5,021 nucleotides of DNA from Lachnospiraceae bacterium (GTDB taxonomy: Bacteria; Bacillota; Clostridia; Lachnospirales; Lachnospiraceae): contig VSNE01000224.1 of NCBI GenBank assembly GCA_009774155.1, positions 1-5,021 of the forward strand. Direction: 5' to 3'. Below the pieces are notes generated by a model that did no database searches, had not been told where the DNA came from, and saw nothing but the letters and a program-made list of their open reading frames with translations. A program made the translations under genes and the position numbers. This document shows positions 1 to 5,021 of the stretch, piece by piece (positions within the stretch are counted from its first letter, which is position 1; every line of letters starts with the position of its first letter).

Positions 1-904
1 AAAACTTTTGTCCAGACCGGAATTTTTGAAGGTTCATGGTTCTTATCTTGTAAATTTAAACTATGTCCAGGCTGTCAGCGGGGGAAGTATTGTAACAAAT
101 AATGGACATACAATCCCGGTGGCGCGTCAGAGGCTTAAGCAGGTTCAGGATGCCTATATGCACTTTCTGCTTCATAAAAGGGAGATGCAGGCAGAGGCGC
201 CTGAAAAAACGGAACATTCCGAGGGCCCGTGGCGCATTCTTCTGGTGGATGACGAACCTGCCGACCGCGGGCTTTGGGCGGATATTCTGCGCCGTCATGG
301 CTGTATGGTACAACTGGCGGCAAGCGGGGAGGAGGCGCTTAAGCGGGCAGCGGACGGAACATATGACTGTGTGCTGCTGGATGTGATGCTTCCCGGAGAG
401 GATGGATTTTTACTTTGCGAGAAGCTCCGCAGGCTGACGCGGGGGCCTGTTATTTTTTTGAGCAGTTTTACCGAGACGGATAAACAGGTGAAGGGTTTTG
501 AAGCAGGCGGCGCAGATTATATTACCAAGGACACGCCCGCCGGGCTTTTCTGGGCAAAGGTGGAGACGCGTATCAGGCAGGCGGCATCCGACAGGCCCCG
601 GTTCAGATACGGCCCGCTTCTGCTGGATCTGGCAGGACGAAGGGCGTTTATTGATGAAAAAGAACTGAACCTTGTACCTCTTGAGTTTGACCTTCTGCGG
701 CAGCTTTCGGAGCGGGCAGGACATGTTTTTACGCCGGAGGAGCTTTTTGAAACAGTGTGGAGCGGTCGGCCGTGGGACGGAGGGCAGACAGTGCAGCTGC
801 ATATGTCACGCCTTCGGAGAAAGCTGGAAAAGGCGTGGGGAAAACATCATTTTATAGAGACGGTATGGGGGCAGGGTTACCGTTTTGTTCCGCCGGATCG
901 TTAA
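1..904 (+). CDS. LytTR-REC-winged-helix fusion response regulator (5' end outside window)
   Basis: This is a transcriptional response regulator, cytoplasmic, and 5'-partial. The frame is already open at base 2 (codons AAA, CTT), so the TTG at base 8 is probably not the real start. Residue numbers here count from that TTG. Residues 1-55 match the C-terminal half of a LytTR domain: 'FLKVHGSYLVNLNYV', then 'IPVAR' and a basic/amphipathic tail. An acidic linker (about 58-73) leads to a receiver domain (about 75-192) with acidic pocket D81/D82/E83, phosphoacceptor D125 in 'LLDVMLPGEDG', switch S152 and lysine K174. Residues about 197-296 form an OmpR/PhoB winged helix, with 'PLEFDLL', the recognition-helix segment 'TVQLHMSRLRRKL' and the wing 'TVWGQGYRF'. 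All key receiver residues are present. The kinase gene follows after 33 bases and is the likely phosphodonor. A LytTR domain joined in front of an OmpR-type regulator is not a usual layout. What lies further N-terminal, possibly a first receiver, cannot be seen. The REC and winged-helix assignments are near certain; the half LytTR domain is strongly supported by its motif. Confidence 0.93.
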   Translation, partial: KLLSRPEFLKVHGSYLVNLNYVQAVSGGSIVTNNGHTIPVARQRLKQVQDAYMHFLLHKREMQAEAPEKTEHSEGPWRILLVDDEPADRGLWADILRRHGCMVQLAASGEEALKRAADGTYDCVLLDVMLPGEDGFLLCEKLRRLTRGPVIFLSSFTETDKQVKGFEAGGADYITKDTPAGLFWAKVETRIRQAASDRPRFRYGPLLLDLAGRRAFIDEKELNLVPLEFDLLRQLSERAGHVFTPEELFETVWSGRPWDGGQTVQLHMSRLRRKLEKAWGKHHFIETVWGQGYRFVPPDR

Positions 905-922
905 TGGAGCAGTTTCGCAAAG

Positions 923-930
923 AGGAGGGG
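923..930 (+). promoter_or_regulatory. Strong ribosome binding site of the 7TMR-type histidine kinase
   Basis: AGGAGGGG lies 7 bases before the ATG at 938 and includes the full AGGAGG Shine-Dalgarno core. It settles the start of the kinase and suggests efficient translation. I see no promoter in the 33-base gap, so the kinase is probably co-transcribed with the regulator upstream. Confidence 0.85.
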
Positions 931-937
931 CAAAGGC

Positions 938-2851
938 ATGGAGCGGCAAAAGAATTTGTTGCAGATACTGGCCGTTTTGACTGCACTGGCGGCCTTTTTT
1001 ATGCTGCTCTTTTATGTGGATAACAAATATAAAACGCCGCCTCCTTATGGGAAATCAGGCGTGATAAATATAAGCCGGCGGGATTTGGAGCGTGACAATC
1101 CCGTTTTTCTTATTGACGGATGGCTGCTTACTGACGGACGCGTAACCGATAAGCCTACTTATATCGGCGAATTTTCCAACCTTCAGAGGAGAGATTTGTC
1201 GATTTCACCTCACGGGAAGGCATGCTACAGGCTGACGATGCGTTATGACGGCGAGCCTGTGGCTGTGTCGGTGGATTTTCCGCAGTTATCCTTATGGTAC
1301 AAAATTTTTCTGGACGGGACGCAGCTTGCGGCAGGCAAAGGCAATGGAAGCATTACGTTTCTGATGACGCCGGGCGACCATGTCCTGACTGTGGAGACTT
1401 CGTCAAAGCTTGGATATTACAGCGGCATGTATTTTCCCCCTGCGCTGGGCAGGGCGGGGACGCTTTCGAGAATTGGCAATGTTCAAGGCTTTGCTTATGC
1501 GCTGGCATTTTTTCTGCCTCTGGCGCTGGCGGCGTTCACGCTCTTTTTGTGGAGGACGGGAGGAAGCCTCAGCCGCTGCTTTGGGGTGATGTGCTGCTGC
1601 TATACGCTTTATATGTTCCGCTATTTTGTATTTCTTTTTTCCATGCAGGCGGTACAGTACTGGTTTCTGATACAAGGTATGTCACTGTACGGCCTGTGCT
1701 TTTGTGTCGTGCGGCTCACGGTTCTTGCCTCCGGAGCAGACAGCTTCAGAGTGTGGAAATGGGCGCGGGGCGTATTGCTGACGCTGTCTGTAATTCTGAT
1801 TGCTTTATGTCTGCTTATTCCGGTAATACCGTGGGCGGTTTTGGCGCATGGGAGGCTGACCGACCTTTACTATATTTTTACTTTCTGCTGCGCTGTATTT
1901 TTCACCTTGAAGGGCATGAGGATAAAAAGCTGGGAGAGCCGCTATACATTGACAGGCGGCGCAGTGTTTGGCGGGGGATTGATTCACAATCTGTTTTTTT
2001 CCAATCATTTCGAGCCGATCCGGTTTTTCTGGCAATTTGAATGGTGCGGACTTTTTCTGGTGGTGCTGTTTGGGGTAATGATGGTATCGCGCAGCCGCCG
2101 TATTTTGAGGGAAAACGATGCGCTCACAAATCATCTGGAGGAACAGGTGAAGAAACGTACCGAGGAAATCAATTTGCTTTTGGAGGAACGCAAGGCTTTC
2201 TTTTCCGATATGGCGCATGACTTAAAGGCGCCGGTATTTGCCACACAGTCTTTTATCGAGGCAATCCGCCGCAGCGGCGTGGGTATGGATGCGGAGCTGT
2301 GCGGCTACCTGGATCAGGCGGAAGCCCGACAGCGGGAAATGATCCGCCGTTTACAGGGACTCTCAGCCATTAATGAGCTTGATAAAATTGAAGAAGAATG
2401 GGTCAGGGTGTCAGTTGCAAAGCTGCTTTCGGAGCTTTATGCCGTCTATCATGGAGAGGCCGAAGTACAGTCGGTGTATTTTACCGTAAAGCCGCGCCGG
2501 CAGGATGCATTTCTGACAGCCCAGCCGGAAAAATTGAATATACTTTTTGAAAATCTGATTTACAATGCGCTCAGGGCAACCCCGCGTGAGGGCAGCATTA
2601 CGGTGTCCGCAGAACTGGAGGATGGTAAAGTCCGCATGATCGTGGAGGATACTGGCTGTGGTATTCCGGAGAATGAACTGCCGTTTGTCTTCCGGCGCTT
2701 CTACGTGGGGAAGAACAATAAAGGAAACGGTACGGGACTGGGGCTGTATATTGTCCGCAGCATTGTGGCTGAACTCGGCGGTACGGTTAATGTTTATTCC
2801 ACGGCAGGAGAAGGAACGAAATTTGTCATGGAATTGCCTGCAACAATTTAG
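938..2851 (+). CDS. 7TMR-DISM-type sensor histidine kinase
   Basis: This is a membrane sensor kinase of 637 residues that should autophosphorylate on histidine and pass phosphate to the regulator upstream. A membrane segment or uncleaved signal lies at residues 7-26. Residues about 40-180 are an extracytoplasmic beta-rich region; 'LWYKIFLDGTQLAAGKG' resembles the galactose-binding-like/jelly-roll sensor domains often found before 7TMR modules. Seven hydrophobic helices follow at about 184-205, 214-234, 240-264, 276-300, 308-325, 336-355 and 367-384, which is the 7TMR-DISM arrangement. A coiled-coil-like linker (386-418) leads to the HisKA H-box 'FFSDMAHDLKAPV' with H427. The ATPase domain has N-box N539/N543, G1 'DTGCGIP' (571-577), F-box 'FVFRRFY' and G2 'GNGTGLGLYI' (597-606). 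Every catalytic box is intact. The start is fixed by the strong ribosome site at 923-930. The ligand is unknown; relatives are thought to sense carbohydrates or other small molecules, which is only a family-level guess. The second membrane helix has an unusual CCC run (219-221). Confidence 0.95.
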   Translation: MERQKNLLQILAVLTALAAFFMLLFYVDNKYKTPPPYGKSGVINISRRDLERDNPVFLIDGWLLTDGRVTDKPTYIGEFSNLQRRDLSISPHGKACYRLTMRYDGEPVAVSVDFPQLSLWYKIFLDGTQLAAGKGNGSITFLMTPGDHVLTVETSSKLGYYSGMYFPPALGRAGTLSRIGNVQGFAYALAFFLPLALAAFTLFLWRTGGSLSRCFGVMCCCYTLYMFRYFVFLFSMQAVQYWFLIQGMSLYGLCFCVVRLTVLASGADSFRVWKWARGVLLTLSVILIALCLLIPVIPWAVLAHGRLTDLYYIFTFCCAVFFTLKGMRIKSWESRYTLTGGAVFGGGLIHNLFFSNHFEPIRFFWQFEWCGLFLVVLFGVMMVSRSRRILRENDALTNHLEEQVKKRTEEINLLLEERKAFFSDMAHDLKAPVFATQSFIEAIRRSGVGMDAELCGYLDQAEARQREMIRRLQGLSAINELDKIEEEWVRVSVAKLLSELYAVYHGEAEVQSVYFTVKPRRQDAFLTAQPEKLNILFENLIYNALRATPREGSITVSAELEDGKVRMIVEDTGCGIPENELPFVFRRFYVGKNNKGNGTGLGLYIVRSIVAELGGTVNVYSTAGEGTKFVMELPATI

Positions 2852-2900
2852 CGGTATCATTCTGTTTCACGGGCTTGCGCATAAAAATGAGACTGCTGAT
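2852..2900. other. Convergent intergenic gap without a clear terminator
   Basis: The two operons meet tail to tail across these 49 bases. I looked for a GC-rich stem followed by a T run on either strand and found none. The best structures are a 5-base TCATT/AATGA pair (2857-2861 with 2886-2890) and an AT-rich imperfect repeat that starts just inside the minus-strand gene. Transcripts may run into each other or end by a factor-dependent route. Confidence 0.6.
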
Positions 2901-4169
2901 TTAAAATGACATACGTAAAATAAACAGGCCATTTTTAACAGAAAAAGTGTATATGCCGCCGTAATGGTCTACAATGGTACAGATACTGCGTACGCCGATT
3001 CCGTGACCCGGATTGGTGGTAACCGGAATTCCATGGGAGAATACAATATTTTCCTCACAGGAATTGGTAATCTGCAAAAACAATTTTCCGTTTTTTTTAT
3101 ATGAAAAAACATTAATGGAGCCGGACTCCCCTTTTTCTTTCAGCCGCTGACAGGCGTGCAGCGCGTTTTCAAGGGCATTGGACAGCAGCACACACCAGTC
3201 GCTTTCTGATATGGGGATATTCTGCGGAATCGCTGCCTTGATGCTGATTGCGATGCCATGGTTTTTGGCTCGTCTGGAAAAGGCAGAAAAAATAAGATTT
3301 GCCGCTTCATTTTCACAGTAGATAATAATTTTTGCCGCTTCGATATCCGAACAGATTTTCCGGATATATGCCCGCGCCTGTTCGGAGCGTTTGTTTTCTA
3401 TGCAGGAGAGAATGTATTGCATATGGTGGCGCAGGTCATGCCGGTATGCGCTTGATTTCTGCTGAGATTCCCTAAGAGCCGCGATTTCCCTGACAGCCTG
3501 CGTCATCTGCAGGTTCAGGATTCCCTGTGTCTGTTCCAACCGGATACGGATTTGTTCGTCCTTTGAGACGCGGATCACAAATATTAAATAAGATGCACTG
3601 CATACAAAAGGCATGAATTCTATCACGGCAGGATTTCCCGCTGAAAGCAGGCCGGCGCAGAATACTGTCAGATAATCAAAACCGTAATATAGTAAGGGAA
3701 CCAGGCCAAACAGGTATTTTTCAGTTGCTGTATAGTGTGAAATGGAACGGACAGACGGTGCGAAAAACCGCAGCAAAAGCAGCAGGAGCGGCAGCGTGAC
3801 AAGGAGCTCTACGGCAGACTGCATTATCGTCCCTCCTGAAAACGTTACCACAACAAGCAGCGCAAACCACCGGCGAAGCTGGCAGCACAGATATGCGGTT
3901 AGGACCGAAATCAGCGGCCAGATAAATTCTCCGCTTAAAATGCAAAGAACGATTGCCAGGGGAATATGCGTAATCATCGGGTACAGGTATTTGACGATAT
4001 ACACATCGGTAAAAAAGCAGGCGATGCCTTGAAACAGCATGACTGCGGACATACTGCCTGCCATGAACAGCATCTTATGCCGCGTCCAGCGGATATCGCA
4101 GAACCTGGCGGACAGAATTATGCCAAAAATCCCCACAGAGGCAAGGTTTATCATAGACACTGCTTTCAT
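2901..4169 (-). CDS. AgrC-like GHKL sensor histidine kinase
   Basis: This is a membrane sensor kinase of 422 residues, with the layout of AgrC/ComD-type kinases that usually detect secreted peptides. The N-terminal part (about 5-200) is a multi-pass domain with roughly six or seven hydrophobic segments, including 5-22, 33-53, 64-80, 102-136, 152-176 and 183-200. A helical linker (about 203-240) leads to the phosphoacceptor motif 'YRHDLRHHMQYI' with H244, typical of this class. The ATP-binding part is of the GHKL/HATPase_c_5 type: N-box 'LLSNALENALHA' with N331 and N335, and the glycine motif 'GHGIGVRSI' at 388-396. The C-terminus 'GLFILRMSF' resembles the usual end of the family. Its ATG overlaps the stop of the regulator upstream by 4 bases (ATGA), so it is likely translationally coupled; the local Shine-Dalgarno match is weak, which fits coupling. 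No agrB- or agrD-like gene lies in the window, so a peptide ligand is inference from family only. Confidence 0.94.
   Translation of the reverse strand: MKAVSMINLASVGIFGIILSARFCDIRWTRHKMLFMAGSMSAVMLFQGIACFFTDVYIVKYLYPMITHIPLAIVLCILSGEFIWPLISVLTAYLCCQLRRWFALLVVVTFSGGTIMQSAVELLVTLPLLLLLLRFFAPSVRSISHYTATEKYLFGLVPLLYYGFDYLTVFCAGLLSAGNPAVIEFMPFVCSASYLIFVIRVSKDEQIRIRLEQTQGILNLQMTQAVREIAALRESQQKSSAYRHDLRHHMQYILSCIENKRSEQARAYIRKICSDIEAAKIIIYCENEAANLIFSAFSRRAKNHGIAISIKAAIPQNIPISESDWCVLLSNALENALHACQRLKEKGESGSINVFSYKKNGKLFLQITNSCEENIVFSHGIPVTTNPGHGIGVRSICTIVDHYGGIYTFSVKNGLFILRMSF
4166..4169 (-). other. ATGA stop/start overlap coupling regulator and kinase
   Basis: Read on the minus strand, the bases ATGA serve both as the start of the GHKL kinase and, shifted by one base, as the TGA stop of the LytTR regulator. 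This is a classic sign of translational coupling and a shared transcript, and it supports the choice of kinase start. Confidence 0.85.
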
Positions 4170-4903
4170 GAGATAAAGACCTGCTTTCTGCTGAATGCGT
4201 ATTCAAGATAGAGGTTCTTGATTTTGGAGCATTTTCCGTGGGGGATAGGAATTTCCGCACGGCTGTCCATCGTAATTACCTTGTAGGAAATATTGCAGAT
4301 ATATTCCATATTGATTAGAAAGGAACGGTGGGAACGTAAAAAATTTTTGTATGGAGCCAGTATCCTGCACAAATCGTTCAGACTCCCGGTGCTTTCCAAA
4401 ACAATTCCATTTTCCATATGAAACAATAAAGTGCGTCCGATGACCTCACAGTATTCCAGCCTCTCCAAATCAATCCGCGAGACGCCGTTTTTACATTGCA
4501 GAATCAGGTTGCATTGCCGTGATTTTTTACAGTCGTCAATAACAGAATCCATCAGCCTAAAAAAGCTTTCGGTCCGGACTGGCTTCATCTGGTAAAAATA
4601 TGCGCCGACAGTGTAAGACTGTACGGCAAACTCGGAGGACGATGTTAAAAAGATTATTTTTGCTGCGCTGTCATACTGCCGGATTTCTCTGGCGGCGCTG
4701 ATTCCATTTTCACCGGGCATGATGACATCCAGAAAGAGAATGTCAAAGCGCATTCCTTTTTCAATGTCTGCAAGCAGTTCCAAAGGACTTTGAAATGCCG
4801 CATATGTAATATTACAGCTGCGCTCCGCACGATATTGGTCAAGCAAGACGCTGAGTTCATTTAACGTGGACAAATCATCGTCACAAAACGCTATTTTTAT
4901 CAT
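4166..4903 (-). CDS. LytTR-family response regulator (AgrA/LytR type)
   Basis: This is a cytoplasmic transcriptional regulator of 245 residues, a normal length for REC-LytTR proteins. The receiver domain (1-120) has the acidic cluster D8/D9/D10, phosphoacceptor D59 in 'LFLDVIMPGENG', switch T87 in 'IIFLTSSSEFAV' and lysine K107 in 'YQMKPV'. The LytTR domain (about 132-238) contains 'LEYCEVIGRTLLFHMENG', 'GSLNDL' and 'FLRSHRSFLINMEYI', the family's signature. LytTR domains bind short direct repeats through a beta-sheet fold and often control secreted products, virulence or bacteriocin genes. One oddity is that the segment after the conserved 'IP' reads 'IPHGKCSKIK', where many relatives have 'VSRRRYK'-like residues, so DNA specificity may differ. 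The ATG is supported by AAGGAAGG 8 bases upstream. It is the first gene of an operon with the GHKL kinase, its likely phosphodonor. The order regulator-then-kinase is the reverse of agrCA. Confidence 0.95.
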   Translation of the reverse strand: MIKIAFCDDDLSTLNELSVLLDQYRAERSCNITYAAFQSPLELLADIEKGMRFDILFLDVIMPGENGISAAREIRQYDSAAKIIFLTSSSEFAVQSYTVGAYFYQMKPVRTESFFRLMDSVIDDCKKSRQCNLILQCKNGVSRIDLERLEYCEVIGRTLLFHMENGIVLESTGSLNDLCRILAPYKNFLRSHRSFLINMEYICNISYKVITMDSRAEIPIPHGKCSKIKNLYLEYAFSRKQVFIS

Positions 4904-4911
4904 ATGGTATA

Positions 4912-4919
4912 CCTTCCTT
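4912..4919 (-). promoter_or_regulatory. Ribosome binding site of the LytTR regulator
   Basis: On the minus strand AAGGAAGG lies 8 bases before the ATG at 4903. Good match and spacing support this start codon. Confidence 0.7.
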
Positions 4920-4944
4920 TTCCGCAGGTTTTACGACTGTGTTA

Positions 4945-4950
4945 ATATTA
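4945..4950 (-). promoter_or_regulatory. Possible -10 element for the LytTR regulator-kinase operon
   Basis: TAATAT on the minus strand would place a transcript start about 35 bases before the regulator's ATG. The bases where a -35 should lie (about 4968-4974) read TGTCAA or GTCAAG, a poor match, because they are the complement of the opposing promoter's -35. A promoter with a -10 but no -35 is the kind that often needs an activator. This is a tentative call. Confidence 0.3.
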
Positions 4951-4968
4951 GGAATTTGGGAATCATTC

Positions 4969-4998
4969 TTGACATGGCAAGGATATACTTCCTATAAT
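4969..4998 (+). promoter_or_regulatory. Perfect consensus sigma-70/sigma-A promoter reading out of the window
   Basis: TTGACA (4969-4974) and TATAAT (4993-4998) are separated by 18 bp. Both hexamers match the housekeeping consensus at all six positions. Initiation would be near 5005, pointing right, divergent from the LytTR regulator operon. No gene with a credible ribosome site begins before base 5021, so the transcript's product lies outside. The 18-bp spacer is one longer than optimal. Confidence 0.8.
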
Positions 4999-5021
4999 AT
5001 TCAAAAATGTATGGGTAATTG

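Noticed and set aside
185..904. Internal ATG at 185 as the true start of a stand-alone OmpR-type regulator
   Set aside because: The only Shine-Dalgarno-like bases (GGGAG) sit directly against the ATG, which is too close. The frame upstream is open and encodes a recognisable LytTR domain, so fusion is the better reading. A secondary internal start cannot be excluded.
1294..2040. A 248-codon open frame on the + strand inside the 7TMR kinase gene
   Set aside because: It overlaps an intact kinase in another frame, shows no domain and has a low-complexity mix of Cys, Arg and Gly typical of a shadow frame.
1805..2218. A 137-codon antisense open frame within the 7TMR kinase gene
   Set aside because: It has no ribosome site and no recognisable motif, and it lies opposite membrane helices and the coiled-coil linker of an intact gene.
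2901..2938. AT-rich inverted repeat as a rho-independent terminator of the left operon
   Set aside because: The stem is eight base pairs with a bulge, contains almost no G-C pairs and has a loop of about 21 bases, too weak to call.
4904..4968. LytTR-type direct repeats (AgrA-like ACAGTT motifs about 21 bases apart)
   Set aside because: I found single partial matches such as ACAGTCGTA on the minus strand but no second copy at the expected spacing.
4931..4975. A 14-residue minus-strand ORF (MSRMIPKFLILTQS) upstream of the LytTR regulator, as a leader or signal peptide
   Set aside because: It lacks a properly spaced ribosome site, probably begins upstream of the candidate transcript start and has no peptide-signal features. 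It is within the length expected by chance.
5007..5021. ATG codons at 5007 and 5011 as the start of the divergent gene
   Set aside because: The first meets a stop after three codons. The second has no ribosome site and lies within a few bases of the predicted transcript start.

Overview
This window holds two bacterial two-component signalling systems arranged tail to tail, each with one response regulator and one membrane histidine kinase. Every clear gene is regulatory; I see no RNA gene, transposon, CRISPR array or metabolic enzyme. The gene content points to a Firmicute, most likely a gut-type clostridium such as a Lachnospiraceae member. The reasons are the AgrC-like GHKL kinase paired with a LytTR regulator, the 7TMR-DISM-type kinase next to an OmpR-type regulator, purine-rich Shine-Dalgarno sites and intermediate GC. 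This assignment is an inference from style, not from a marker gene.

Left half, + strand (1-2851). The window opens inside a gene whose visible part encodes the C-terminal half of a LytTR DNA-binding domain. It runs without a stop into a complete receiver domain and a complete OmpR/PhoB winged-helix domain (ends at 904). One polypeptide therefore appears to carry two unrelated DNA-binding domains. It is followed after 33 bases, with a very strong ribosome binding site, by a 637-residue histidine kinase (938-2851). That kinase has an extracytoplasmic beta-rich domain, seven membrane helices of the 7TMR-DISM type, and a HisKA/HATPase core. The two are almost certainly a cognate pair.

Right half, - strand (2901-4903). 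A REC-LytTR response regulator (4903-4166) is followed, with a 4-base ATGA overlap, by a 422-residue AgrC-like GHKL histidine kinase (4169-2901). No agrB- or agrD-like gene is visible, so the signal is unknown. The two operons converge on a 49-base gap (2852-2900) in which I find no convincing terminator.

Right edge (4904-5021). The region upstream of the LytTR regulator holds a perfect consensus promoter (TTGACA, 18 bp, TATAAT) that points rightwards, out of the window. It drives an unseen divergent gene, a plausible target of the neighbouring regulators.

The most unusual item is the LytTR-REC-winged-helix fusion. A second point is that both systems use a LytTR output domain, which would allow them to share DNA sites.
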